Source: Mesorhizobium_L sp035547755 (GTDB lineage: Bacteria; Pseudomonadota; Alphaproteobacteria; Rhizobiales; Rhizobiaceae). From it: 64,000 nucleotides of DNA. The stretch lies in assembly GCA_035547755.1 (NCBI GenBank), contig DASZUG010000023.1:27908-91907 (forward strand), read 5' to 3'. Made by a program: the position numbers and the translations under genes. Positions 49,558 to 58,633 of the stretch are shown here, piece after piece. The first letter of the stretch is position 1, and each line of letters begins with the position of its first letter. The notes beneath the pieces were generated by a model, which saw only the letters and a program-made list of their open reading frames with translations, was not told the DNA's origin and ran no database searches.

Positions 49558-50898
49558 TTACGTCGTCGTGATGGGCGGCTTCAGCCCATAGCGGGCGATT
49601 TTTTCGCTCAATGTCCGCCGGGGAATGCCAAGTGCCGTGCTTGCCTGCTGGGCGTTGCCGCCATGGGCGTCGAGAGCATTCCTTATCAACTGGGCTTCAT
49701 AGGTGGCGACACGTTCGGGCAATGATAAACCGAGAGCAGCTTCCGACAGGGTATCGCCGGACTGATCCGGCGGCAGACCGAGCACGAAGCGTTCGGCTGC
49801 GGCGCGCAATTCCCGCACATTGCCTGGCCAGTCTTCCGCCGCGAGCGCGGCGAGGCGGGCGGCTGTCAGACTCGGCGCCTCCCGATTGTGGCGGCGCTCG
49901 GCCTCAAGGCAAAAACGCTGGAAAAGAAGCGCTATGTCGGCGCGCCGCTGACGCAGGGGCGGAATGGCGATCTGGACGGTGGCCAGCCGGAAATAGAGGT
50001 CAGCGCGGAAGCGTCCGGCATCGCTTTCCGCCTTCAGATCCGCCTTGGTCGCGGCGATGAAGCGAACATCGACCGGCACCTGCCGGTTCGAGCCAAGCGG
50101 CTCGACGACACGCTCTTGGATCACGCGCAACATCTTCGCCTGAAGAGGCAGGGGCATCGATTCGATCTCGTCGAGAAGGACCGTGCCACCCCCCGCATGT
50201 TCGATGCGCCCGACACGCTTCTGGACGGCGCCCGTGAAGGCGCCGCGCTCATGGCCGAAAAGCTCGCTCTCGAAGATCGTTTCTGGAATCGCCGCACAAT
50301 TCAGCGCCATGAAGGGTCGCCTTGAGCGCTTGCCGCTTTCATGCAGTGCGCGCGCCACCACCTCCTTGCCGGTTCCGGTTTCTCCCTGAATCAAGATGTC
50401 CACGTCGATATCGGCGAGTTGCAGGATGCGCTTCCTCAGCGCCATCATTTGCGGTGTGCTGCCGACGAGACGTTCCTCCAGGGCATTGCCGCCTGTTCCG
50501 GCGCGCAGCCTTTCCATCTCCCGATCGAGCCGCCTTGCCGCTACCGCCCGGTCGATCACGGCGACGAGATGGTCGGCATCATAGGGTTTTTCGAGGAAAT
50601 CATGAGCGCCGGACCGCATCGCCTCCACCGCAAGGGCGACATCGCCATGGCCGGTGAGCAGGATGACCGGGAGCGCCGGATCGCGGCCAAGCGCGGAACG
50701 CATCAGCGTCATCCCGTCGGTTCCGGGCATCCTGATATCGGTAATAAGCGCATCGAAATCCGCCCGCGCGAGCTTTTTCAGGGCCGAGGGCGCATCAGCC
50801 GCAGCCTCGGCGGAAAAGCCGCTCAGCATCAGCCATTCGCGGGCAGATTCGCGCAATTCCGTATCGTCATCGACGAAAAGCATTGCTCCCCTGGTCAT
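49558..50898 (-). CDS. Sigma-54-dependent response regulator (DctD-like)
   Basis: A 446-residue NtrC-class regulator: receiver domain with D10-D12, phosphorylatable D54 and K104; AAA+ domain with Walker A GETGTGKE (172-179), sigma-54 contact loop GAFTGA (219-224) and a Walker B VLLDEIES; and a C-terminal FIS-type helix-turn-helix (about 415-440). The start at 50898 overlaps the sensor gene end by 4 bases. It lies 2 kb from the TAXI-TRAP operon, which has a sigma-54 promoter and palindromic sites, so it is the likely activator. DctD of rhizobia activates dctA in the same way. Confidence 0.88.
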   Translation of the reverse strand: MTRGAMLFVDDDTELRESAREWLMLSGFSAEAAADAPSALKKLARADFDALITDIRMPGTDGMTLMRSALGRDPALPVILLTGHGDVALAVEAMRSGAHDFLEKPYDADHLVAVIDRAVAARRLDREMERLRAGTGGNALEERLVGSTPQMMALRKRILQLADIDVDILIQGETGTGKEVVARALHESGKRSRRPFMALNCAAIPETIFESELFGHERGAFTGAVQKRVGRIEHAGGGTVLLDEIESMPLPLQAKMLRVIQERVVEPLGSNRQVPVDVRFIAATKADLKAESDAGRFRADLYFRLATVQIAIPPLRQRRADIALLFQRFCLEAERRHNREAPSLTAARLAALAAEDWPGNVRELRAAAERFVLGLPPDQSGDTLSEAALGLSLPERVATYEAQLIRNALDAHGGNAQQASTALGIPRRTLSEKIARYGLKPPITTT

Positions 50899-52700
50899 GC
50901 AGCAACCTCGCCGGCCATGCGGGTATGGGCAGTTGCGGGCAGGGAGACGGTGAAGATCGACCCGCCGCCTTCGCACGCGGCGAAGGAGAGGCTGCCGCCG
51001 AATTCGGCGGTGATCGCGCGCGAAATGGAGAGGCCGAGTCCCAGCCCTTCGCCGGTTTCCTTAGTGGTGAAAAAGGGCTCGGCGATCCGCTCTTTCAGAT
51101 TCTCGGGTATGCCGGCTCCGTTGTCGACCACCTCGATCTTTACCATGGGCCCGCTCCGATGCGCACCGACGCGGATTTCGGGCGCCGAGCATTCCGCCAC
51201 AGCATCGAGCGCGTTGATAAGGAGGTTGAGGATGACCTGTTCGAGCCGGATCGCGTTCGCCGCCACCTTGAGCGTGCGCGCGCCCGGCTCGACTTTTATT
51301 CGAACGCCCGACGCGTTGGCGCGATGGAGGGCAAGGTCGACCGCCGCGGCAATGCTCCTGCCAACATCGACGATTTCGCGCTGCCCCGGCTCATTGCGGG
51401 CGAAAGATTTCAAATGCTTGACCGTGCGGCGAAGGCGGCGGACGAGTTCACGCGCGGCGCCGACCTTTTCGATGACGCGGCCAGATTCGCCGCGCTCCGC
51501 CAGAAGCGCGGTCGAGGCGAGTGTATTCTCCATCGCGGCGAGTGGCTGGCTGACCTCATGCGCGATGGCGGCCGACATGCGCCCAAGCGCCGCCAGCTTC
51601 GCCGTCTGCACCAGCGTCGCATGCGTGTCGCGCAGTTCCGCCTCGGCGCGTTTGCGCTCCTCGATTTCGCGATTGAGTTCCGCCGTACGTTCGGCCACGC
51701 GCTGCTCCAGCCGCGCATTGGCGTCGAGCTTGGCGCGGAGAAGTTGCCGCCTTTGCCTGAGATAAAGGATCGTCCCGGACAGGAGCAGACAAGCAAGGGC
51801 GACCAGCGAGGCGACGAGGTTGGCATTGGCGCGAATCGGCGCCATGCTGGCCGCCGTCCAAAGCTGCCAGCCGTCCGGCTCGACCCGTATCGATCGGAAG
51901 AGATGACGATGATTGAGATCGGCGCGGGCCGTTCCATCCGTTTCCGGCTCGTTTTGGCCGAGGATGGGCGACGTCGCTTCGAGCGTCACGCCGTCATATT
52001 TCCGCGTCTCGGCAACGCGCTGGAGCGCTGCGTCGTCGAGCGGGTGAAGCGGACGATATTTCCACTGCTTGTGGCCAGTGAGGAAGATGACACCGTCATT
52101 GTCGGCGATCGCCGCAAGCGTTCCGGCCTCCTGCCATGCCTCCTCGACAGTGTGCATGTCGACCTTGGCCACAGCAACGCCGATGATTCCCGATTCGTCG
52201 CGGATCGCCGAGGCAAGGAAATAACCTGGAAGCCCGGTGGTTACGCCCACGGCGTAATATCGGCCCGTTCCCGTGCGAAGCGCGTCCTGGAAATAGGGAC
52301 GGAAACGGTAGTTCTCGCCAACGAAACTCGTCGGCTCGGCAAAATTGCTGGCGGCGACGGTCAGCCCGTCGGTCTTCATTATATAGAGGGAATCGACGCG
52401 GGAATCGTCCCGGACCGCGAGCAGATAATCATTTGCCGCGCCGATGGACTCGGGCGTGCCGGCGATGAGGGCAGAGCGGATGCGTTTGTCATGCGCCAGA
52501 ACGGCGGGAAGATAGCGGAAGCGTTCGATTTCGCTTTCCACCGAACGCGACAATATCTGCAACGAACCGTCGAGCGTAATGATCGCGCGGCGGCGGCCTG
52601 CTCCCATTGCCGCATACCAGGAGGCAAACGCGGCGAGCGCCGTGACAATCAGCACCAGCGCGAAAAAAGCCGCCTTGTACCGAAAAGCCCTAACCGACAC
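50895..52700 (-). CDS. Sensor histidine kinase (DctB-like)
   Basis: A 601-residue membrane kinase. Two spans (about 11-33 and 300-320) enclose a periplasmic dCache-type ligand domain with FAEPTSFVGENYRFRPYFQDAL, GRYYAVGVTTGLPGYFLASAI, and FRSIRVEPDGWQL, all DctB hallmarks for C4-dicarboxylate sensing. The cytoplasmic part has a coiled coil, the phosphorylated histidine in AAIAHEVSQPLAAM, and GHKL motifs NLLINALDAV, NGAGIPE and GLGLGLSIS. It phosphorylates the partner regulator encoded downstream. The ligand may be the solute imported by the TRAP system. Confidence 0.88.
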   Translation of the reverse strand: MSVRAFRYKAAFFALVLIVTALAAFASWYAAMGAGRRRAIITLDGSLQILSRSVESEIERFRYLPAVLAHDKRIRSALIAGTPESIGAANDYLLAVRDDSRVDSLYIMKTDGLTVAASNFAEPTSFVGENYRFRPYFQDALRTGTGRYYAVGVTTGLPGYFLASAIRDESGIIGVAVAKVDMHTVEEAWQEAGTLAAIADNDGVIFLTGHKQWKYRPLHPLDDAALQRVAETRKYDGVTLEATSPILGQNEPETDGTARADLNHRHLFRSIRVEPDGWQLWTAASMAPIRANANLVASLVALACLLLSGTILYLRQRRQLLRAKLDANARLEQRVAERTAELNREIEERKRAEAELRDTHATLVQTAKLAALGRMSAAIAHEVSQPLAAMENTLASTALLAERGESGRVIEKVGAARELVRRLRRTVKHLKSFARNEPGQREIVDVGRSIAAAVDLALHRANASGVRIKVEPGARTLKVAANAIRLEQVILNLLINALDAVAECSAPEIRVGAHRSGPMVKIEVVDNGAGIPENLKERIAEPFFTTKETGEGLGLGLSISRAITAEFGGSLSFAACEGGGSIFTVSLPATAHTRMAGEVAA

Positions 52701-52817
52701 CTGCCTCCCATCGCATCCTGACGCTGACCTGATGACAGTCCGCCTTATGGCATGACGGCATCTCTATCAAGCAGCAAGGTGCGACGGAAAAGCCTCGCTA
52801 TGGCGCCGTCCGCCGCG

Positions 52818-53213
52818 CTATCGGCCGCAATATTCATCCGCGGGAACCGGGACGACGTTCTCCGGCAGACCATACATATAGCTTCGGCCATGCAGGAGAA
52901 CGGCGCTGCGGGCGCAGTGGTCGGCGAGATAATAGACGGCGCCCGGCACCGCCTGCCCGCGGGCGACATGAGTGGTTTTTTCGCTCGCCGCAGCCAGTTT
53001 GGGGGCGAGATAACCCTTGCCGACGACGATCGCCTTGTAGCCCGCTGGGCTGTAGATGACGAGATTGCCGTAGGAATCGGCATAGGCGTGGTCATGATAG
53101 AAGCTGCCAGCCAGCGCCGGCGCGTGGGCGCCGAAGAAGGAGGCAAGGAACATGGCACCAGCCCCTATCGATCTCTTCAGAGCCGGTTTTTTCGAGTGGG
53201 AACGCGCTTCCAT
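52818..53213 (-). CDS. Secreted hypothetical protein
   Basis: A 131-residue protein with a basic N-terminus and a signal peptide of about 35 residues (cut near ALAG). The mature part has SFYHDHAYADSYGNLVIYSPAGYKAIVVGKGY and ends with a cysteine pair-like C...C pattern and PVPADEYCGR. I do not recognise the family. It is on the opposite strand to its neighbours and upstream of the small lipoprotein. Periplasmic or surface location is likely. Confidence 0.55.
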   Translation of the reverse strand: MEARSHSKKPALKRSIGAGAMFLASFFGAHAPALAGSFYHDHAYADSYGNLVIYSPAGYKAIVVGKGYLAPKLAAASEKTTHVARGQAVPGAVYYLADHCARSAVLLHGRSYMYGLPENVVPVPADEYCGR

Positions 53214-53386
53214 GGCAAGCTCCGCAGGCCAATTGAATGATTTCCGAATCGGAGATTAACCTTTTATTAACCTTTGTCACCGTCATTGACCGTCATCTTC
53301 AACGCTTATGGTTAACGCCGCAGAGGGTATTGCCCCGCTCCTCTTCAAGGAAAAAGGTCCGGGCGGCAGGCAAAGGAAAACAGCAA

Positions 53387-53728
53387 GTGGATCGAAGCAA
53401 GCTCGGCATCCTATTGGCCTCCTTCGCGTCAATGCTTCTTTCCGCCTGTGTCGCCGCTCCAACCCAGACCGCGCCGACCGGGGCGGCCAGTGCCGCTCCC
53501 GAACTGCGCTACACTTCGTTTCGATGCGATGGAAACAGCGAGATCAATCTGGAGGATTTCGGGACGTCCGTGCATGTCATCGATTCGCGCGGCGCGGACG
53601 TCGTCCTTCCCGCGTCACCTCCCGCACAGAAGAGCCGTTACGGCGAGCCCGGCTATGCCCTGGTGCTGGAAGGCCGCAAGGCGCTGTGGATGGTCAGCGG
53701 CAAGCGGCCGGTGAATTGCGTGATGTGA
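53387..53728 (+). CDS. Small lipoprotein, MliC-like fold possible
   Basis: A 113-residue protein starting at GTG (53387), preceded by AAAGGA. The signal ends MLLSACVAAP with a lipidated cysteine. The mature part begins LRYTSFRCDGNSEINLEDFG and ends SGKRPVNC, with two cysteines that can pair, like the lysozyme inhibitor family MliC; similarity is weak. Assignment to MliC is a guess. A downstream ATG would place the lipobox at the N-terminus, so it is rejected. Confidence 0.6.
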   Translation: MDRSKLGILLASFASMLLSACVAAPTQTAPTGAASAAPELRYTSFRCDGNSEINLEDFGTSVHVIDSRGADVVLPASPPAQKSRYGEPGYALVLEGRKALWMVSGKRPVNCVM

Positions 53729-53769
53729 CTTTTCCTGCCGCGACCCCTCGATTCTTCCAGCCCACGCTA

Positions 53770-53785
53770 TTCAAATCGGTTTGAA
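53770..53785. promoter_or_regulatory. Palindrome TTCAAATCGGTTTGAA upstream of sdhC
   Basis: A perfect TTCAAA-TCGG-TTTGAA inverted repeat in the 244-base gap before the canonical sdhCDAB operon. It is a candidate operator for an unknown regulator. A hairpin follows at 53882. Confidence 0.35.
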
Positions 53786-53881
53786 CTGGAGCGTGCTTGG
53801 GAAATTTGCATGGTCCAGGCCATAAACTATGATGCCGACACGTTTTTTCGACTTTGACGCGGTGCAAAAAGAGTTCTAAAA

Positions 53882-53903
53882 GGCGTCATCCAGGCATGAC
53901 GCC
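53882..53903. other. Hairpin in the sdhC leader region
   Basis: GGCGTCAT-CCAGGC-ATGACGCC is a perfect 8-base stem. It is followed 8 bases later by ATTTTT, so it could be a weak terminator of the upstream lipoprotein gene or a leader structure of sdhC. Confidence 0.4.
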
Positions 53904-53972
53904 GGTATCGATTTTTCAAGGCAACGACCCAGTTGTCTTTGGATGCCGGGCCAGACCCAAACGGGGGCTGAA

Positions 53973-54380
53973 ATGAGCAAGGAAACGATGATGCATGCGC
54001 GACCCCTGTCGCCGCATCTGCAAATCTATCGACTGATCCCGACCATGCTGATGTCGATCTTGCACCGCATCACCGGCGGAGCGCTCTATTTCGGCACTCT
54101 TCTTCTTGCCTGGTGGGTGATCGCGGCCGCCACCTCTCAGCATACTTTCGACATAGCCAACCTGGCCTTCGGTTCATGGATCGGGCGGCTTGTGCTTTTC
54201 GGCTACACATGGGCGCTGGTGCATCATTTGCTGGGCGGCATCCGCCATCTCATCTGGGATACCGGCAACTGGATGGAAAAGCGCACCGCCACCAGGCTCG
54301 CCTGGGCGACGATCATCGGATCGGTCGCGCTTACCATCATCATCTGGATCGTCGGCTATGCCGCGCGGGGAGCGTTCTGA
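53973..54380 (+). CDS. sdhC: Succinate dehydrogenase, cytochrome b556 subunit
   Basis: A 135-residue membrane protein with three spans. The RPLSPHLQIYRLIPTMLMSILHRITGGAL start is the canonical SdhC signature, and HHLLGGIRHLIWD holds the haem histidine. First gene of the canonical sdhCDAB operon for the TCA cycle/complex II. The next gene begins 1 base after the stop. Confidence 0.92.
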   Translation: MSKETMMHARPLSPHLQIYRLIPTMLMSILHRITGGALYFGTLLLAWWVIAAATSQHTFDIANLAFGSWIGRLVLFGYTWALVHHLLGGIRHLIWDTGNWMEKRTATRLAWATIIGSVALTIIIWIVGYAARGAF

Positions 54381-54381
54381 C

Positions 54382-54765
54382 ATGGCCGACATGATCACGC
54401 CGCTGAAGAAGGTCCGTGGCCTTGGCGCGGCGAAGGACGGAACGGGCCATTTCTGGCATATACGCGTCACCTCCGTCGCCCTCATCCCGCTTTCCATCTA
54501 TTTCATCATCCTCGTCATATCGCTGAACGGCGGGGGCTATCAGGAAGTGCGGGCGTCGCTGTCACATCCCTTCAATGCGTTGGTCCTCGGACTTTTCATC
54601 CTGATCAGCCTCGTCCATATGCGGCTCGGCATGCAGGAGATCATCGAGGACTATATTCATGGCGAAGGCCTGAAGGTCTCGCTCCTGATGCTCAGCACCT
54701 TTTTTTGCGTGATCGTTGGCGTTGCCTCCCTTTTCGCGCTTCTCAAGCTTGCCTTCGGAGGTTGA
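54382..54765 (+). CDS. sdhD: Succinate dehydrogenase, hydrophobic membrane anchor
   Basis: A 127-residue protein with three spans. The WHIRVTSVALIPLSIYFI and LVHMRLGMQEIIEDYIHGE segments are the alphaproteobacterial SdhD pattern, the histidine in LVHMRLG being the haem ligand. It anchors the catalytic subunits together with SdhC. It ends 2 bases before the sdhA start. Confidence 0.9.
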   Translation: MADMITPLKKVRGLGAAKDGTGHFWHIRVTSVALIPLSIYFIILVISLNGGGYQEVRASLSHPFNALVLGLFILISLVHMRLGMQEIIEDYIHGEGLKVSLLMLSTFFCVIVGVASLFALLKLAFGG

Positions 54766-54767
54766 CG

Positions 54768-56615
54768 ATGGCTCAAACGTCCGGAACGGCCAAGTCCTCC
54801 ACGATTGGCTCCGCCTACACTTTCATCGATCATGCCTTCGATGTCGTGGTCGTCGGCGCGGGCGGCGCCGGCTTGCGCGCCACGCTCGGCATGGCGGAGC
54901 AGGGGTTGCGGACGGCTTGCATTACCAAGGTGTTCCCGACGCGCTCTCATACGGTCGCGGCGCAAGGCGGCATCGCCGCCTCGCTCGCCAATATGGGTCC
55001 TGACAACTGGCAGTGGCATCTCTACGACACGGTCAAGGGATCCGACTGGCTGGGCGACATCGACGCGCAGGAATATATGGTGCGCGAGGCGCCAAAGGCC
55101 GTCTATGAACTCGAACATTACGGGGTGCCCTTCAGCCGTACGGAAGAGGGCAAGATCTACCAGCGGCCGTTCGGCGGCCATATGACGGAATTCGGCGAAG
55201 GGCCGCCCGTCCAGCGCACCTGCGCCGCCGCCGACCGGACGGGCCATGCCATTCTGCACACGCTCTATGGCCAGTCGCTGAAGCACCACGCGCAGTTCTT
55301 CATCGAATATTTCGCCCTCGACCTGATCATGTCGAAGGATGGCGTCTGCACCGGCGTCGTCGCCTGGAACCTCGACGACGGCACCATCCACCGTTTCTCC
55401 GCCAAGATGGTCGTGCTGGCGACGGGCGGCTACGGCCGCGCCTATTTCTCGGCGACTTCGGCGCATACCTGCACCGGCGACGGCGGCGGCATGGCGGCGC
55501 GGGCGGGGCTACCGCTGCAAGACATGGAATTCGTGCAGTTCCACCCGACCGGCATTTACGGCGCCGGCTGCCTTATCACCGAAGGCGCGCGCGGCGAGGG
55601 CGGCTATCTCGTCAATTCGGAGGGCGAGCGCTTCATGGAACGCTACGCGCCCTCGGCGAAGGACCTCGCCAGCCGCGATGTCGTCTCGCGCTGCATGACG
55701 CTCGAAATCCGCGAAGGACGCGGCGTCGGCAAGAAGAAGGACCACATCTTCCTGCATCTCGACCATCTCGATCCGGCGGTCCTGGCGGAACGTCTGCCTG
55801 GCATTTCCGAATCGGCGCGCATCTTCGCCGGCGTCGACCTGACCAAGGAGCCGATCCCGGTGCTGCCCACCGTGCATTATAATATGGGCGGTATCCCGAC
55901 CAATTATTGGGGCGAAGTGCTCAACCCGACGGAGGACGATCCGAACCGCGTCCAGCCCGGCCTGATGGCCGTCGGCGAGGCGGGATGCGCCTCCGTCCAC
56001 GGCGCCAACCGCCTCGGTTCGAACTCGCTGATCGACCTCGTCGTCTTCGGCCGTGCGGCGGCGATCCGCGCGGCGGAGGTGATCGACCGTAACGCCGCTG
56101 TTCCAAAGCCGGACGAGGCGGCGGTGGAAAAGATCATGGAGCGCTTCGATCGCCTGCGCCACGCCAATGGCTCGAAACCGACGGCGGAACTGCGCGAGAA
56201 GATGCAGCGCACCATGCAGGAGGACGCTGCCGTCTTCCGTACGGATGAGACGTTGGCTCAGGGTTGCAGGCGCATTTCGGCGATCTGGAACGAACTGTCC
56301 GATATCAGGGTGACGGACCGGTCGATGATCTGGAATTCCGATCTCGTCGAGACGCTTGAACTCGAGAACCTGATGACGAACGCGATCGCCACCGTCTATG
56401 GGGCCGGAGCGCGCACGGAAAGCCGCGGCGCGCATGCGCGTGAGGATTTCCCCGACCGCGACGACCTAAACTGGCGCCGGCACACGCTTTCATGGGTGGA
56501 CGATAAAGGCCATGTGACCCTCGCCTATCGCCCGGTTCATGCGGAAACCATGCTTCCCTATTCCGAAGGTGGCATCGACCCGAAGAAGCTCGCGCCGAAG
56601 AAGCGCGTGTATTGA
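54768..56615 (+). CDS. sdhA: Succinate dehydrogenase flavoprotein subunit
   Basis: A 615-residue SdhA. The FAD site VVVGAGGAGLRATL (about 27-40) is followed by TRSH-61-TVAAQGG, the histidine that binds FAD covalently. FHPTG, SEGERFMERYAPSAKDLASRDVVSR and HYNMGGIPTN complete the active site. It oxidises succinate to fumarate at the inner membrane. It is a useful contrast to the paralogue at 2334-4100, in which the FAD histidine is a cysteine. Confidence 0.97.
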   Translation: MAQTSGTAKSSTIGSAYTFIDHAFDVVVVGAGGAGLRATLGMAEQGLRTACITKVFPTRSHTVAAQGGIAASLANMGPDNWQWHLYDTVKGSDWLGDIDAQEYMVREAPKAVYELEHYGVPFSRTEEGKIYQRPFGGHMTEFGEGPPVQRTCAAADRTGHAILHTLYGQSLKHHAQFFIEYFALDLIMSKDGVCTGVVAWNLDDGTIHRFSAKMVVLATGGYGRAYFSATSAHTCTGDGGGMAARAGLPLQDMEFVQFHPTGIYGAGCLITEGARGEGGYLVNSEGERFMERYAPSAKDLASRDVVSRCMTLEIREGRGVGKKKDHIFLHLDHLDPAVLAERLPGISESARIFAGVDLTKEPIPVLPTVHYNMGGIPTNYWGEVLNPTEDDPNRVQPGLMAVGEAGCASVHGANRLGSNSLIDLVVFGRAAAIRAAEVIDRNAAVPKPDEAAVEKIMERFDRLRHANGSKPTAELREKMQRTMQEDAAVFRTDETLAQGCRRISAIWNELSDIRVTDRSMIWNSDLVETLELENLMTNAIATVYGAGARTESRGAHAREDFPDRDDLNWRRHTLSWVDDKGHVTLAYRPVHAETMLPYSEGGIDPKKLAPKKRVY

Positions 56616-56631
56616 TCAAGGGACAGACGAG

Positions 56632-57411
56632 ATGGTCCAACTCACGCTCCCCAAGAACTCCAAGGTCCGTGAAGGCAAGGTCTGGCCGAAGCCGGAAGGT
56701 GCGGCCAACCTGCGCGAATACCGCATCTATCGCTGGTCGCCGGACGACGGGCAGAACCCGCGCCTCGACACCTATTATGTCGACATGGACGATTGCGGGC
56801 CGATGGTGCTCGACGCGCTTTTATGGATCAAGAACAAGGTCGACCCGACGCTGACGCTCCGGCGCTCCTGCCGCGAGGGCATTTGCGGTTCCTGCGCCAT
56901 GAACATCGACGGAACCAACACGCTCGCCTGCACCAAGGGCATGGACGAGATCGACGGGGCGGTGAAGATCTATCCGCTGCCGCACATGCCAGTGGTGAAG
57001 GACCTCGTGCCCGACCTCACCAATTTCTACGCGCAGCACGCCTCGATCGAGCCCTGGCTGATCACCGTCACGCCTGCGCCCGAAAAGGAATGGCGGCAGA
57101 GCCATGAGGACCGGGCGAAGCTCGATGGTCTCTATGAATGCATCTTGTGCGCGTGCTGCTCGACCTCCTGCCCGTCCTATTGGTGGAACGGCGACCGCTA
57201 TCTCGGCCCCGCCGCGCTTCTCCAGGCCTATCGCTGGTTGATCGACTCCAGAGACGAGGCCACCGGAGAGCGGCTCGACAATTTGGAAGACCCGTTCCGG
57301 CTCTATCGTTGCCATACGATCATGAATTGCACCCAAGCCTGTCCGAAGGGGCTCAATCCCGCGAAGGCAATTGCCGAAATCAAGAAGATGATGGTGGAAA
57401 GAAGGGTGTGA
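56632..57411 (+). CDS. sdhB: Succinate dehydrogenase iron-sulfur subunit
   Basis: A 259-residue SdhB. Cysteine sets CREGICGSC...C ([2Fe-2S]), CILCACC...C ([4Fe-4S]) and CHTIMNCTQAC ([3Fe-4S]) are intact. It passes electrons from FAD to the quinone site. The start at 56632 is chosen because it begins the conserved protein and lies 16 bases after sdhA. It closes the canonical operon; the next gene, of lower GC, starts 18 bases downstream. Confidence 0.95.
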   Translation: MVQLTLPKNSKVREGKVWPKPEGAANLREYRIYRWSPDDGQNPRLDTYYVDMDDCGPMVLDALLWIKNKVDPTLTLRRSCREGICGSCAMNIDGTNTLACTKGMDEIDGAVKIYPLPHMPVVKDLVPDLTNFYAQHASIEPWLITVTPAPEKEWRQSHEDRAKLDGLYECILCACCSTSCPSYWWNGDRYLGPAALLQAYRWLIDSRDEATGERLDNLEDPFRLYRCHTIMNCTQACPKGLNPAKAIAEIKKMMVERRV

Positions 57412-57429
57412 TTTAGGAGTGAATGACCC

Positions 57430-57969
57430 GTGACCACAAGCGCGGAGATCGTTTCGGCGGCTTCCGCTGCTATCTTTGGAAGGCCGCTTGTTACCAACAT
57501 TTACAGATCGGTCATTGTAGAGGCGATTGTTGCTACAGCCTTACCAGAGTGGGAGTGGTGTTCCTCGGATTATGCCCCATACGATTTCACCCGAAATAAT
57601 ATCCGATTGGAAGTTAAACAAAGTGCAATCCGGCAAACTTGGTCGACAGCGCGTTTTTCGCGCCCTTCTTGGGATATCGCACCCAAGACCGGCTATTGGC
57701 TGAACGGCATTACTTGGGTACCGGCTCCCGGTCGGAATGCCGATCTCTATGTACTAGCTCTGCATTCTATTACGGACGAAAGGGCCGATCACCGTGACCC
57801 TTCGCAATGGCTTTTTTACGTTGCACCGGCAGCGTGCCTACCGGAAACTAAAAGGATTGGCTTACGCGCTGTAGAAAAGTTGGCATCTGCTGTTTCGGTG
57901 CAACAACTGTCTACACGTGTCGAGGAAATCGTGGCTCTTATAAAGAAGATAGCTAATCTTCATGACTGA
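57430..57969 (+). CDS. PD-(D/E)XK nuclease-like hypothetical protein
   Basis: A 179-residue protein. The segment PYDFTRNNIRLEVKQSAIRQTW contains an aspartate followed by E-x-K, the core of PD-(D/E)XK nucleases; SRPSWDIAPKTGYWL and ADLYVLALHS...DPSQWLFYVAP follow. I recall a widespread family of similar unstudied proteins with an IEVKSAAYLQSW pattern. The start is GTG, 18 bases after sdhB, and its end overlaps the DUF480 gene by 8 bases. Its base use is AT-richer than its neighbours, suggesting recent transfer. Confidence 0.55.
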   Translation: MTTSAEIVSAASAAIFGRPLVTNIYRSVIVEAIVATALPEWEWCSSDYAPYDFTRNNIRLEVKQSAIRQTWSTARFSRPSWDIAPKTGYWLNGITWVPAPGRNADLYVLALHSITDERADHRDPSQWLFYVAPAACLPETKRIGLRAVEKLASAVSVQQLSTRVEEIVALIKKIANLHD

Positions 57970-58594
57970 AACCGAATCTCTCGTCCTAAACCTGGCAGAA
58001 GCGCGCGTTCTCGGCTGTCTGATCGAGAAGAAGGAGCTGACGCCCGACGTCTATCCGCTGACGCTCAATGCCACGCTGGCGGCGGCCAACCAGAAGACGG
58101 CGCGCGAACCCGTCATGGCGCTGGAGACGATGGAGGTGCACCGGGCGCTCAAGGCGTTGGAACAAAAGGGCCTGGTGCGGCAGGTTTTTGCCTCGCGCGT
58201 CGAGCGTTACGAGCATCTCGCCGCACAGCATTTCTCACTGACCCGGCCGCAGATGGCGATTCTCGGCCTGCTCCTGCTGCGCGGACCGCAGACGGCGCAT
58301 GAACTTCTGGCGCGGTCGGAACGCATGGCGCGCTTTTCCTCGATCGACGATCTGCGCGACGATCTCGATCTTCTGATCGGGCGCAGGCCGCCGCTCATCC
58401 AGTTGCTCGAGCGCGGGCCGGGCCAGCGCGAGGAGCGCTATATGCAATTGCTCGGCGGAGCGACGCCTCCGGCGGCTTCTGCCGCGGCGCCCCAATCCGC
58501 TTCGCCGGTTTCGGAACTCAAAGCGCGCGTCGAGGCGCTGGAGGAAGAGGTCGCGGCCCTGAAAGCAAGGCTACAGGCTCTGGAAATCCGATAG
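57962..58594 (+). CDS. DUF480 (YceH) family protein
   Basis: A 210-residue protein with two winged-helix domains; the EARVLGCLIEKKELTPDVYPLTLNATLAAANQKTARDPV-like region is the DUF480 signature. The C-terminal part has a short coiled coil (SELKARVEALEEEVAALKARLQALE). YceH is a conserved protein of uncertain role. It may be cotranscribed with the sdh genes through the nuclease-like gene. Confidence 0.88.
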   Translation: MTETESLVLNLAEARVLGCLIEKKELTPDVYPLTLNATLAAANQKTAREPVMALETMEVHRALKALEQKGLVRQVFASRVERYEHLAAQHFSLTRPQMAILGLLLLRGPQTAHELLARSERMARFSSIDDLRDDLDLLIGRRPPLIQLLERGPGQREERYMQLLGGATPPAASAAAPQSASPVSELKARVEALEEEVAALKARLQALEIR

Positions 58595-58633
58595 AGCATT
58601 CTTGCGAGAAGCCTCTTCGGCCGGGATGTTTCA

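Noticed and set aside
50883..52721. 612-codon antisense frame over the sensor kinase
   Set aside because: It has no motif and the opposite strand has full HisKA/HATPase motifs.
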